Below are positions 1 to 8,763 of a DNA stretch of 64,000 bases, one piece after another. Within the stretch, counting starts at the first letter, position 1, and every line of letters begins with the position of its first letter. The translations under genes were made by a program, and so were the position numbers. Under the pieces are notes generated by a model. It saw only the letters and a program-made list of their open reading frames with translations. It was not told where the DNA came from and did no database searches. Source of the stretch: Halobacteriovorax sp. JY17 (lineage in GTDB: Bacteria > Bdellovibrionota > Bacteriovoracia > Bacteriovoracales > Bacteriovoracaceae); NCBI RefSeq assembly GCF_002753895.1, contig NZ_NJER01000003.1, positions 310,001 through 374,000 of the forward strand. The letters run 5' to 3'.

Positions 1-1053
1 AAGGTTTGATAAAACTCTTTTTAGGTCAACCTGAGAAAAACACCCCCATTCTTTAGTGCTTTTTTCACAGTAATTAAAGTTAATTTCGAGACCACTTTTT
101 TCAATATATTCTAACCTCTTTTCTTCAATAGCTTCAGAAAGAAGTGTAAAGAAATTAAATTCTTCTCCTTCGCTTACTGTAATATCTAGTGATGCTCTTG
201 TCTTTTGCTGCATATTATCGGCAATGCTTCGAATCCGATTTAATGCTGTTTTAATTAAATTAAGCCTAGGCTTCTCTATTTCATCTAAATTATTAATCGC
301 CATATCCAGAGCGGCAAGTGGTGAGCGGATATCATGGGCAACTTGTTGAGCGACCTCAACAATAACCTTATCCTCCACATTTCTTACGATTTCATCTTGG
401 TAACTCTGTAACTGTTTCAAGAGCTCATTTCGGTTCTTAAACAATGAGTTAAGCTCCGTAATATTAATAACTCTATTATTATAGAAATCATCTTCTTTAA
501 CTTCTGTATACCTAACAATTTCAGATAAAGACCTCGTCATTTTCTCAAGAGGCCTAATGACGACTTTTTTTAGATAATTATTCAAAATAATCGCTACAGT
601 AAAAAAGCAAATTGTTAAAAAGAGTAGCAACATTAGCACTCTGCTCAGAATACTCTCTTCTTTCTTATACCCAAGAACGACTTCCGCTGCCCTCTCTTCC
701 TTTTTCGTATCGAAGTAGAGATTCTTCTTAATTAAATTCCCCCCCGATAACTCTGATCCATTCCGACAAACGACAAGGTTTTCTTCTGTTAAAATTTGAA
801 TATAGCTAACGGTGTTTTGATCAAAGAATTGATTACACTTTTTTTCGACTGAAGCATATTGTCCCATAATTATATCTTGAGAAACAAGAGACGAAAAAAG
901 AGAAAGATTTTCGGTATAAAGTTTATTAAAATTCTCATTATTCATCTTATCAAATGAAACATAGAGATAAACGCTCATCACTACCAAGAACAAGATATTC
1001 AAAATAAGTAAAGGTATTGATATCGCTTTAGATAGAGATAAATCAATTTTCAT
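1..1053 (-). CDS. Sensor histidine kinase, C-terminus beyond window edge
   Basis: Reading back from ATG at 1053 gives a membrane sensor kinase of at least 350 residues that runs off the left edge. One membrane helix lies at about 10-32, a periplasmic sensor segment of roughly 100 residues follows, a second helix is at about 137-158, and then a HAMP-like linker. The dimerisation/phosphoacceptor helix carries the H-box AHDIRSPLAAL, with the phospho-accepting His at residue 240. The sequence stops inside the N-box of the ATPase domain (LSNL), so the ATP-binding part is missing from the window but not necessarily from the gene. The start overlaps the end of the peptide-binding protein gene by 11 bases, so the two are probably translationally coupled and the binding protein may feed the sensor. 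A response regulator could lie just outside. Confidence 0.9.
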   Translation of the reverse strand, partial: MKIDLSLSKAISIPLLILNILFLVVMSVYLYVSFDKMNNENFNKLYTENLSLFSSLVSQDIIMGQYASVEKKCNQFFDQNTVSYIQILTEENLVVCRNGSELSGGNLIKKNLYFDTKKEERAAEVVLGYKKEESILSRVLMLLLFLTICFFTVAIILNNYLKKVVIRPLEKMTRSLSEIVRYTEVKEDDFYNNRVINITELNSLFKNRNELLKQLQSYQDEIVRNVEDKVIVEVAQQVAHDIRSPLAALDMAINNLDEIEKPRLNLIKTALNRIRSIADNMQQKTRASLDITVSEGEEFNFFTLLSEAIEEKRLEYIEKSGLEINFNYCEKSTKEWGCFSQVDLKRVLSNL

Positions 1054-2503
1054 CAATTACATCTCCTAAACTTGGAATAAATTTATAACTAAATCTAGAA
1101 AGCTTTCTCTTAGATTTCATCACAATGATTGGCTTTATAGAAAAAGCTTGAATTATTTTATTCTCACTCTCAAAACTAGAAAATGACTCGGAATACCCCT
1201 TCAATCTATCAACAACATTATTCGAGTTTCTATGTTTAGAAAGAGAATCCATTAGGTTAGATGTATTACAATTTAAAAATTTATAACGGTTACTTTCCTC
1301 AAGTATACTTAAGAAACCATCAGGATCAGGAAAGACGCCTACAGATGCCCCCGAAATGAGATGATACTTGCGCTCTTGCAGGTTCTTTACATAGTCTTTT
1401 CCTTCTATCAGAATAATATCAAATTTTATTTGATATTCTGACAGATTTTTTTTGAGCCTTTCAATTACTTTCACTGGAAAGTGCTCCACTCTTAGGATTA
1501 TTCTTATTTTCTTATCAATCTTTACTTTTTCAACACTCTTCTCCAGGCTCGTTAAATAATAGGGCCTTGGCATAATTCCGTTTGGAAGAAATGTTGTCTG
1601 AGAGGAGATTAAACTAGTGTCCTCAACTTTTTTAAAAGATTCTTGAAATATCTTCTTCAAAAAAGTTCTCTGTTTTAATGCTAATGAAAATTCATCAGCA
1701 CAGTTAAAATAAAGATGATTAATCGCAAGACCATTTAAAGATATAACGGAATAACCATGATCCCTAAGTAGATTCACTTCTTTTTCCGAAATCCCCATGG
1801 CCACATCATAACCTAAAAGATTTTTTCCCTTAGATATCGCGATTTCTTTATCTTTTGAAACAATACTAAGTTTATCGTTATTGAACTTTAACACTACATT
1901 TCGTGCAAACTTCCCTGGAACTGTTCCATCTTTCAAGAAAGTATAATCTGTCTTACTCGTTATCTTGGGGATGATTCCAAACGTAGGTAATGACAGTACA
2001 TAAAGAAAAGGAGCGTAGGGCTTCTTTAAATTAAAAGTAATAGAATAATCGTCATTTACTTGTACTAGCTCTCCGTAGTTTTGTTTACTTAAATCTTTCC
2101 CCTCCAATCTAAAGGCGTTCATTAAGTAGCTCTTAATTGAGCTCTTATTAGATTTATCAAAATATTGTTTAAAGGAATATTCAATATCATGTGCTGTAAT
2201 ATGATAACCTTGGTAAACTACATCTTTTTTTAATTGAAAGGTATACTTCCGACCATCTTTTGATATAGTCCATCTTTTTGCAATATCTCCTCGGAGAAGT
2301 CCTTTGTTATCTACTGAAACTAAATTTCGAAATAGATACTTAGAAATAAAGTAATGATAATAATACCATTGCTTAGTTGGTAGTAAATTCTTAGGCATAA
2401 TGGGCATAGAAATTTCGTACTTCTTCTGAGCGAAAGTTTGAAGGCTAAGAAAAATAAGAACTAACACAAGGCTAACTTTCAAGAACTCTCCTATAGTTTT
2501 CAA
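1043..2503 (-). CDS. Orphan periplasmic peptide-binding protein (SBP family 5)
   Basis: A 486-residue exported protein: Lys-poor hydrophobic signal peptide to about residue 25 (ending TFAQ), then a family 5 extracellular solute-binding fold, recognisable from the stretch around residues 55-110 (LFRNLVSVD, IAKRWTISKDGRKYTFQLKK, HDIEYSF). Family members bind oligopeptides, nickel or dipeptides for ABC importers. No permease or ATPase gene is nearby; the next gene is a histidine kinase, so a sensory role is more likely than import (inference). The start codon is TTG, needed to keep the signal peptide, and it lies 32 bases inside the end of the upstream HExxH gene. The later part of the protein is poorly conserved in my reading, so the ligand cannot be named. 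Confidence 0.8.
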   Translation of the reverse strand: MKTIGEFLKVSLVLVLIFLSLQTFAQKKYEISMPIMPKNLLPTKQWYYYHYFISKYLFRNLVSVDNKGLLRGDIAKRWTISKDGRKYTFQLKKDVVYQGYHITAHDIEYSFKQYFDKSNKSSIKSYLMNAFRLEGKDLSKQNYGELVQVNDDYSITFNLKKPYAPFLYVLSLPTFGIIPKITSKTDYTFLKDGTVPGKFARNVVLKFNNDKLSIVSKDKEIAISKGKNLLGYDVAMGISEKEVNLLRDHGYSVISLNGLAINHLYFNCADEFSLALKQRTFLKKIFQESFKKVEDTSLISSQTTFLPNGIMPRPYYLTSLEKSVEKVKIDKKIRIILRVEHFPVKVIERLKKNLSEYQIKFDIILIEGKDYVKNLQERKYHLISGASVGVFPDPDGFLSILEESNRYKFLNCNTSNLMDSLSKHRNSNNVVDRLKGYSESFSSFESENKIIQAFSIKPIIVMKSKRKLSRFSYKFIPSLGDVIDEN

Positions 2504-3257
2504 CTAAGGACATTCCCGCAGCCGTCAACTGTAAATGATCAAAAGTATCGAGCGTATCTTTAAGTAATTCTTTTTCATTTTCTAAATCGTAAGAAAAGTC
2601 TTCAACGTGCTTTATCAATCTATACATAACATGTGCAGAATGAAGCCTTGCTATTGGAGGTCTCTCTTTTCTTTGAAAAGGTGCGTATTTTAAAGTCCCA
2701 TCACTCTCCTCACGAACAAGTCGATCTTCCAAATTTAGAATGAATAGTTCTTGGTGTGCTATTTCATGAACAATGGACTTTATAACATCAGAGCGTTTCT
2801 CACATTCATCGTAATTTAAATAGAGGCAAAACAACGTGTGAGGATGAGATGCACCTCTAAAGTTTGGAGCCTTTACAAAACAGAACCTCAGATGCTTTTT
2901 AAGATCAATTCCAAATTCCCCAGACTCTTCAACCTCAGAAATAATTGATTCGAGATCAAATCTTTTTAAATCCCCATGAAAAGGATTTAATTTTTCGCTA
3001 ACAATTGAGATTCGTTTTTTCCAAAACTCTCTAAATTCTACTGAAACATTTTTGTTAACGATCCTTTGCTTATAGAAGTCATTCACACCTATTAGTTCTT
3101 GGTGAGATAAGTTTGAGTAATAAAGAAGAGTCAAATATCCAATCGGTGCACTAGCAAGGAAATCGATACTAAAGTTATCTATTAAGGCCTTCGCATATGA
3201 CGAACGTACTTGTTCAAATTTATCCCCAAAGGTCCAATTACTTAAGTCAAAATTCAT
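2472..3257 (-). CDS. HExxH-motif putative peptide-modifying enzyme
   Basis: A 261-residue cytoplasmic protein without signal peptide. The central motif IVHEIAHQELF (about residue 165) is followed by an YAPF segment, an RPP segment and a LHSAHVMYR segment. This order (HExxH, then aPwR, RPl, LHgafvf) is the pattern of the HEXXH putative peptide modification family often found in ribosomal-peptide clusters, where members have been reported as iron/2-oxoglutarate peptide hydroxylases (recalled knowledge, not checked). The distal His in LHSAH would be the third metal ligand. It overlaps the SDR gene by 4 bases (ATGA) at its start and the binding-protein gene at its end. A plain zinc metalloprotease is the alternative reading of HExxH. 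Its substrate is unknown; the neighbouring repeat protein is one possibility. Confidence 0.7.
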   Translation of the reverse strand: MNFDLSNWTFGDKFEQVRSSYAKALIDNFSIDFLASAPIGYLTLLYYSNLSHQELIGVNDFYKQRIVNKNVSVEFREFWKKRISIVSEKLNPFHGDLKRFDLESIISEVEESGEFGIDLKKHLRFCFVKAPNFRGASHPHTLFCLYLNYDECEKRSDVIKSIVHEIAHQELFILNLEDRLVREESDGTLKYAPFQRKERPPIARLHSAHVMYRLIKHVEDFSYDLENEKELLKDTLDTFDHLQLTAAGMSLVENYRRVLES

Positions 3258-4258
3258 TCGGCTCTCAATTCTTTAGAAATTATATCGCTCTCTAGTGATC
3301 GAAACTGCTTAGCGTAGCTAGGCTCCTTTTTTAAAAGAAATTCTTCTGTTAAATCCTTCATCCATTGTGAAACAGGAATAATTCTACTTTTGTCTTCTAT
3401 TGTTTTTAATAGTGTTAAGTCCAACTCGTACTTCCCCCACTTTCCAAAAGGTGGGAGAGCAATTCCTCTTTCAATAAATAATTCTTTATTGATCTTATAT
3501 ATTTCTGTTTTTTTCTTAAAATTATCATCCAAATAAGAGATAAATTTCTTATTAGTTAAGACTTCATCCTGAGAATAATTCACTACCAATTCACTAGTTT
3601 TTATATAATTTAAAATTAGATCCATATAGAAGTTTACAAGATTAGAGGCATACACAAGATGATAAGTATTCTCTCCTACGTCTGGAAGTAAAACACCTTT
3701 CGAATCAAACACTCTTTCGAAAAAGTAATTCGTTCTCTTTAAGGGGTCATTCTTTCCAACAATAACATTAGGCCTAACGATTAACTTATATTGAAAGTCA
3801 CTCTCTATTAAAGCTCTTTCACAGTCAGCCTTTCCTTGGATATAGTCCCACTCTCGATCTTGAAACATCGGATTCTTTTCATATTTAGTAAACACATCAA
3901 CATCAGACTCAGTAAAATCATTTTCTTTTAAATCTCTTACAAGATGGTAAATTGCTGATGAGCTAGTGAAAACATACTTCAAATTAACTCGATGCCTAAG
4001 TGCAGAAATAATATTTTCGATCATTTTTTCATTAACCGACACATTATCCACAATTACATCAAATTCTAGATTCTCTAGCTTCCTCAAGTCGTCAGGATTT
4101 AAAATATCTCCCCTAACTGTATTTAAGTTTTCATGGGAGAAATTATCTCGCGGACCAGTTCTATTAAAAGTTATAACTTTATGACCCAAATCAAGTAGTT
4201 TAACTACAACTTCTCTTCCGACGAATGAATTACCTCCAAAGATTAGAACTTTAGTCAT
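3254..4258 (-). CDS. NAD-dependent epimerase/dehydratase-like SDR
   Basis: A 334-residue extended short-chain dehydrogenase. The N-terminal Rossmann motif GGNSFVGREV is at residues 8-17, a basic-residue segment FNRTGPRD that would favour NADP follows the second strand, an SSSAIY active-site strand is near residue 120, and a YIQGKADCERAL segment supplies the Tyr-x-x-x-Lys pair. Such enzymes act on nucleotide sugars or other carbonyl substrates; the closest look is to mRNA-binding/sugar-epimerase-type SDRs with a GGNSFVG start, and the substrate cannot be read from sequence. The start has AGGA 7 bases upstream. It lies 9 bases after the repeat-protein gene and overlaps the HExxH gene by 4 bases, so it is in the same operon. 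Confidence 0.82.
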   Translation of the reverse strand: MTKVLIFGGNSFVGREVVVKLLDLGHKVITFNRTGPRDNFSHENLNTVRGDILNPDDLRKLENLEFDVIVDNVSVNEKMIENIISALRHRVNLKYVFTSSSAIYHLVRDLKENDFTESDVDVFTKYEKNPMFQDREWDYIQGKADCERALIESDFQYKLIVRPNVIVGKNDPLKRTNYFFERVFDSKGVLLPDVGENTYHLVYASNLVNFYMDLILNYIKTSELVVNYSQDEVLTNKKFISYLDDNFKKKTEIYKINKELFIERGIALPPFGKWGKYELDLTLLKTIEDKSRIIPVSQWMKDLTEEFLLKKEPSYAKQFRSLESDIISKELRAE

Positions 4259-4267
4259 TTTACAATC

Positions 4268-5056
4268 CTATTTGTGATTGAAAATAATATCCGAATAATT
4301 CATTGAAAGATTCCTACCTTGAATAAGAATTTCAATTCTCGCCTCAGAAATTCCTTCCTCTCTCAATCGATTTAAATTTTCCTCAGAGAGTCTAAAATTT
4401 CCAGACAATATTTCAATACGAGAATCTGATAAACCCGCGTCTCTTAAATGGTTTAAATTGATAGACCTACCGTTATCTATCAATATTTCAACTCGCGACT
4501 CAGAAAGAGCTTCAGCTCTTAGAAGATCTAAATTCAAGTGATTCCTTGACTCCAACAATATTTCAACTCTAGCTTCAGAAAAACCAGCTTCAGATAGGTT
4601 TTCCAAATTTATATTTCTTTGATCTCCAGATAAAATTTCCACTCTTGATTCAGAGAATACCTCATCCTTCATTATTTCAAGATCAATTTTTTCCACTTCA
4701 TCAGATATTAAAATTTCAATTTTCGCTGCTTGAAAATCTCTTGAAAAGTACAGGTCTAGATTTAGTTTTCCACTATTTTTCTCTATCACCTTGTCTATTT
4801 TCTTATTATCTAAGTCTCCAATACTTAAATTTCCAGACTCTAATAAATGAAAAATATGAGGCCTAAGAGAAAAGAAACTTCTTTGATATTTTTGGGATAG
4901 TTTAAATGCAATAATATCTGCCTTTATTCTTATAAGTTCAGCATGTTCTTGCTCGCTTATACTCATGTCATAATAAGCCGTACCACTATTTATTTCTGCG
5001 ATAGCTGCAGGTGACATATTCATTAATAAAATTAAAGATAAAATCTCTTTCTTCAT
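4268..5056 (-). CDS. Secreted protein of 25-residue tandem repeats
   Basis: A 262-residue exported protein, first gene of the operon running to the left edge. The signal peptide covers about residues 1-20 (cleavage near AIA-E). From residue 109 to the end the chain is built of repeats with the core SEARVEIL followed by an N-x-L-x-x-L-R-x-A-G helix; Arg/Lys anchors sit at residues 112, 138, 163, 188, 213 and 240, giving spacings of 26, 25, 25, 25 and 27. Two or three weaker units precede them (around residues 65 and 90). The pattern predicts a helix-turn-helix solenoid. I do not recognise the family. GGAGAGG lies just ahead of the ATG at 5056. Possible roles: periplasmic scaffold, surface adhesin, or substrate for the modifying enzymes downstream. 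Confidence 0.75.
   Translation of the reverse strand: MKKEILSLILLMNMSPAAIAEINSGTAYYDMSISEQEHAELIRIKADIIAFKLSQKYQRSFFSLRPHIFHLLESGNLSIGDLDNKKIDKVIEKNSGKLNLDLYFSRDFQAAKIEILISDEVEKIDLEIMKDEVFSESRVEILSGDQRNINLENLSEAGFSEARVEILLESRNHLNLDLLRAEALSESRVEILIDNGRSINLNHLRDAGLSDSRIEILSGNFRLSEENLNRLREEGISEARIEILIQGRNLSMNYSDIIFNHK
4285..4732 (-). repeat. 75-bp-period coding repeat array
   Basis: In-frame tandem repeats encoding residues 109-258 of the secreted repeat protein. Five clear units have a 75-base period (one of 78, one of 81), each encoding S-E/D-A/S-R-V/I-E-I-L. The DNA copies are diverged at synonymous sites, so the repeat is old and maintained at protein level rather than being a recent slippage product. 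Confidence 0.8.
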
Positions 5057-5193
5057 ATCCTCTCCAAAGTTATTTCTTTAACTTCTATATGTGTAAATTC
5101 TTTAATTTTAAAGTGGATTGAAAAAATTCTATTTAACTTGAATAACGTTTGCACGCAATTTCAACAGGTTACACAAGAAAGGATTATAAAAGA

Positions 5194-5233
5194 TTATGGA
5201 TAGAGGAGTTCTTGATAATCCCTCTATCCATAA
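5194..5233 (-). terminator. Hairpin after the E1 dehydrogenase gene
   Basis: Perfect 13-base arms TTATGGATAGAGG and CCTCTATCCATAA separated by 14 bases. It lies directly after the stop of the fused E1 gene (5241), with an A/T-rich flank on both sides. The U-run on the minus strand is short (TCTTTT), so efficiency is uncertain. Confidence 0.65.
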
Positions 5234-5240
5234 AAAAGCA

Positions 5241-7430
5241 TTAATAATTTAGTAACTTTTTAAGTTCATCATACACATCGTCAACTTGTGGAAGAATATA
5301 ATCTTCAGAAGTTGGGCAATAGGCAACGTAAGAATCTTTCGCTGCAACTCTTAGAATTGGAGCATCAAGAGACTCAAAACATTCTTCGTTAACTCTTGCT
5401 GCAATTTCCCCAGCAAAACCTGACGTCTTAGTTTCTTCGTGACAAATGAGTAATCTATTTGTTTTAGCGATAGAGTTTTTAACGGCCTCCATATCAAATG
5501 GAACGAGTGTTCTAGCATCTAAAATTTCAATCTTTACTCCAAGCTCAGCTTCCACTTTCTTTGCCGCTTCAATAGACTTTTGAACTAAGGCACCCCAAGC
5601 AACAATCGTTGCATCTGCACCTTCTCTCGCGACACGAGCTTTTCCAAATGGAATCATATACTCTTCGCCTACATCAGCAGTTCTATTGTAACCTTGATAG
5701 TAAAGGTGCTTATGCTCTAAGAACATCACTGGATCATCAGCTCTGATTGCCGTTCTTAAAAGACCTGCTGCATCTGCCGCATTTGAAGGGAAGGCCACAC
5801 AGATTCCAGGAATATGTGTAAAGAGAGACTCACCACATTGCGAGTGATAAATTGATCCTCCTCTTAGGTATCCACCAATTGGAACTCTTACAACCATAGG
5901 TGATTTGAAGTCTCCTCCAGATCTATATCTTGTTGTCGCCATCTCATTTTTGAGTTGCATATAGGCCGTCCAGATATAATCAAAGAATTGAATCTCCACT
6001 ACTGGCTTAATTCCTCTCATTGCCATACCAATAGCGCGACCAATGATATTTGCTTCTGCAAGCGGTGAATTGAAAACTTGTCCTTCTTTAGAAGCTCTTT
6101 GAACTCCTGAAGAAACTTTGAAAACTCCACCCTTTCCTGAAAGTTCTGGGTTATCTAATTTTTCTAATTGAGAAAAGTCTGCAACGTCTTCACCGAACAT
6201 TCTTAGAAGTGGGTTCTTAGAAAACTCTCTCTTTAAAACACTATTAATGGCTCCCGCCATTGGAACATCATCTTTTCCTTCAAGTGTTGGCTCAGTATCA
6301 AATTCGCTTGAAGAGATATCTACGTCTTCAGAGAAAATATGCTTTAGAGCATCTTCTGGCTTAGGCCACTCTGTTGCAATGGCTTCATTCATTGCCTGTC
6401 TAACTTCTTTTGAAACTTCTTCTAATAAAGCTTTCACTTCATCTTGGCTCATGATTCCAGACTCGATTAGAGTTTTAGGATATGAATTGAAAACATCGAG
6501 AACTTTTTCTTCTGCTAGCTCTTCTTTAGTTCTATACATTGATTGATCATCAGAGAGAGAGTGAGAATAAGGTCTTGTCACATGAGAGTGTACAAGTACT
6601 GGCCCTTTCTTTGATCTGATGTGTTTAACGGCCTCAACAAATGTTGCGTAAGACTCTATTGGGCAATTACCATCACACTCTAAAACTTTTAGTCCTGGAA
6701 ATTGCTCCATTGCTTTAGAGATTGATCCTCCAGGTGTTTGAATAAAAGTTGGAGTTGAAATTGCGTAACCATTATCTTCAACGTGAAAGAGAACAGGAAG
6801 CTTATTTACGCTTGCAGTTGTTAGTCCTTCCCAGAACTCTCCTTGAGATGTTGTTCCGTCACCGCAAGATGTGTAAACAACTTCATCATCATGAAAGTCT
6901 TGTCCGCCAACATCAGCGCCAGTAGCTTCTAAAGAGTTTAAATACTCTCCTGCTTCTGCAACACCGCACGCCTGAAGGAATTGAGTTCCAGTGCATGAAG
7001 ATTTATTCACAATATTTAATTTTACATTTCCCCAGTGAGCCGGCATTTGACGACCGTGTGAAGCCGTGTCCCCAATATTACCATTGGCCTGACAAAGCAT
7101 TTCGTAAGGAGTTACTCCAAGTCCAGTACAAAGAGCTCTGTCTCTATAGTAAGGAATGAACCAGTCATACTTCGGTTTCATTGCAAAAGCTGCAGCTGTT
7201 AAGACACCTTCATGTCCCGCTCCTGAAATCTGGAAGAATGCTTTTGATTGCTTCTTCATTGTAATTTCAGCGTCATCTAACTTTCTAGAAACGTAAACAT
7301 TTCTAAGCATCGCTATAAGATCTTCTTTCTTAAGTTTATATTTCTTTGCTAGTTTTAACTTTTCTTCTGCACTAAGTTTCTTAAGTTTTTTAGAACTCAT
7401 TTCATTCAGTCCTTTTGTTTTATCGAGCAT
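5241..7430 (-). CDS. Fused alpha-beta E1 of 2-oxoacid dehydrogenase (branched-chain type)
   Basis: A 729-residue thiamine-diphosphate enzyme with the E1-alpha domain (about 35-365) and E1-beta transketolase domain (about 385-725) on one chain; most bacteria make these as two proteins. The ThDP/Mg site is visible as GDGTTSQGEFWEG and VEDNGYAISTP around residues 200-235. SHGRQMPAHWG and the phosphorylation-loop-like RPYSHSLSDDQSMYR are typical of the alpha part; GEDVADF and HSQCGESLFTHIPG are typical of the beta part. It would decarboxylate branched-chain 2-oxoacids and pass the acyl group to a lipoyl E2, not seen here. A leucine dehydrogenase at 15021-16130, which makes such oxoacids, supports the branched-chain assignment. 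AGGAG precedes the ATG at 7430. It appears to be a single-gene unit with its own terminator. Confidence 0.9.
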   Translation of the reverse strand: MLDKTKGLNEMSSKKLKKLSAEEKLKLAKKYKLKKEDLIAMLRNVYVSRKLDDAEITMKKQSKAFFQISGAGHEGVLTAAAFAMKPKYDWFIPYYRDRALCTGLGVTPYEMLCQANGNIGDTASHGRQMPAHWGNVKLNIVNKSSCTGTQFLQACGVAEAGEYLNSLEATGADVGGQDFHDDEVVYTSCGDGTTSQGEFWEGLTTASVNKLPVLFHVEDNGYAISTPTFIQTPGGSISKAMEQFPGLKVLECDGNCPIESYATFVEAVKHIRSKKGPVLVHSHVTRPYSHSLSDDQSMYRTKEELAEEKVLDVFNSYPKTLIESGIMSQDEVKALLEEVSKEVRQAMNEAIATEWPKPEDALKHIFSEDVDISSSEFDTEPTLEGKDDVPMAGAINSVLKREFSKNPLLRMFGEDVADFSQLEKLDNPELSGKGGVFKVSSGVQRASKEGQVFNSPLAEANIIGRAIGMAMRGIKPVVEIQFFDYIWTAYMQLKNEMATTRYRSGGDFKSPMVVRVPIGGYLRGGSIYHSQCGESLFTHIPGICVAFPSNAADAAGLLRTAIRADDPVMFLEHKHLYYQGYNRTADVGEEYMIPFGKARVAREGADATIVAWGALVQKSIEAAKKVEAELGVKIEILDARTLVPFDMEAVKNSIAKTNRLLICHEETKTSGFAGEIAARVNEECFESLDAPILRVAAKDSYVAYCPTSEDYILPQVDDVYDELKKLLNY

Positions 7431-7552
7431 GAAAACTCCTCTTCGGCGCTAGGCGACGTAAATGTAAAAAATCTCTAGCAGACTACCTAAAGGTGGGCCA
7501 AATGTCTAAAATGACACGATAGGAAAATGTTAAGATATTGATTTTAGAATAA

Positions 7553-8674
7553 TTAAAGACCGTAACTGAAGCTTAGAGCAAATCTTCTATCCTCTTCGCC
7601 TCTAAATTCATTAGAAGTTGTATCAACTGCGTACGTTGTGAGATCAAATTCTAGTCTCTGAGATTTAATTCCAAGTCCTGCAGAACCCCATCCATCACCG
7701 TAACCAAATCTGACAAAGAACTTTCTCCCAATATCAAATTCAGCACCAAGAGTGAGTTTCCTATTGGTAGAAATCCCCTCATACTCAGCTGAGATGTCCT
7801 TGTAATTTGCTTCAAGATGAAGTCTAACAATTTTTCCAATTTGTGGAGTTAAAGAAAAACCTACGTCCATTGAATTTAAAACATCGGTAGGCGCACCATT
7901 AGTACTACCCTCTGAAAATTTTTGGTCGAAGGCATTGTTCATTTTTAAAGCAAACGTTGGAAGGAAAGTAATCGGAAGAGTTAACTTTGCACCGGCCACA
8001 ACAATAACTGCTGCCCCTTTCTTTATCTCATCTGGATTTTCATTGTACTCAACATTGGCGTCACTCTCACCTACAACTTCTTTTCTATTTAAATAGGTTG
8101 CCGAGCCACCAAACTTAACCACACCACCAAAGAGAGAAATATTTAAAGCTGCGTAAGGACCATGATCTCTTCTATCTGCGTATTCAAAAGTAGCGCCTGC
8201 CTCTTGCCCGATAGTTGCTCTCGTTCTCTTAGAGACAAGATAACCAAGACTAAAATATCTAGTTGTAAAATTTGGTAGGAAATTAAATCGCTGATGAGAA
8301 ATTGTTCCTTTATTCTTTAAGAGACTCTTTCTCTGCCCCTCTAAACTAAAGGCATCCATTGCCTCTGGAAAGACATCTAGAACACTTCCCTTTGTAGAAT
8401 TATCCAGCCATCCCTTATTAAGTTCTAGGTGAAAATTACTTAAGTGAAAGTGAGTCTTTCTAACGGTACCAAGTCCTGCAGGATTATAATAAACAGCACT
8501 AGCATCATCTGCTTTAGCAACGTAAGCATTCCCCATGGCCAATGCACGAGCAGAGGTCGCAAGCTCAGGAAAGACAGCATCTTCAAAATCGATAGCAAAA
8601 CTCAGCGAAGGTATCGAAGAGAGTGCGAAAGTAAGAATAAGTGTTTTAAGCCCAAGGCCCTTTAAACAATTCAT
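7553..8674 (-). CDS. Outer-membrane beta-barrel protein (FadL/PorV-like)
   Basis: A 373-residue exported protein with a signal peptide to about residue 27 (ending LSFA). The mature N-terminus contains ARALAMGNAYVAKADDASAVYYNPAGLG, the hallmark of FadL/PorV/UPF0164-type barrels in which an alternating small-residue segment plugs the pore. The rest alternates polar and hydrophobic residues as in beta strands and ends FALSFSYGL with aromatic/Leu-terminated strands suited to BAM recognition. Possible roles are uptake of hydrophobic compounds or an assembly factor at the outer membrane; the sequence does not decide. It is monocistronic in appearance, 122 bases after the E1 gene's start in genome order, with no clear ribosome site before ATG. 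Confidence 0.75.
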   Translation of the reverse strand: MNCLKGLGLKTLILTFALSSIPSLSFAIDFEDAVFPELATSARALAMGNAYVAKADDASAVYYNPAGLGTVRKTHFHLSNFHLELNKGWLDNSTKGSVLDVFPEAMDAFSLEGQRKSLLKNKGTISHQRFNFLPNFTTRYFSLGYLVSKRTRATIGQEAGATFEYADRRDHGPYAALNISLFGGVVKFGGSATYLNRKEVVGESDANVEYNENPDEIKKGAAVIVVAGAKLTLPITFLPTFALKMNNAFDQKFSEGSTNGAPTDVLNSMDVGFSLTPQIGKIVRLHLEANYKDISAEYEGISTNRKLTLGAEFDIGRKFFVRFGYGDGWGSAGLGIKSQRLEFDLTTYAVDTTSNEFRGEEDRRFALSFSYGL

Positions 8675-8763
8675 CAGGTAATTTTAGCATTTTTAGGTGT
8701 GAGATCGAACAGGGCAAGATAGTTCGCCGAGCCGAACATTCTCTTTAAAAACAATACCTTAAG

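Noticed and set aside
3768-3777. Palindrome TTAGGCCTAA similar to a DtxR box
   Set aside because: It lies inside the SDR coding region away from any promoter, and lacks the longer arms of the sites at 53017-53073.
6247-6546. 99-residue plus-strand frame inside the E1 gene
   Set aside because: Ser-rich shadow of the minus-strand coding region.
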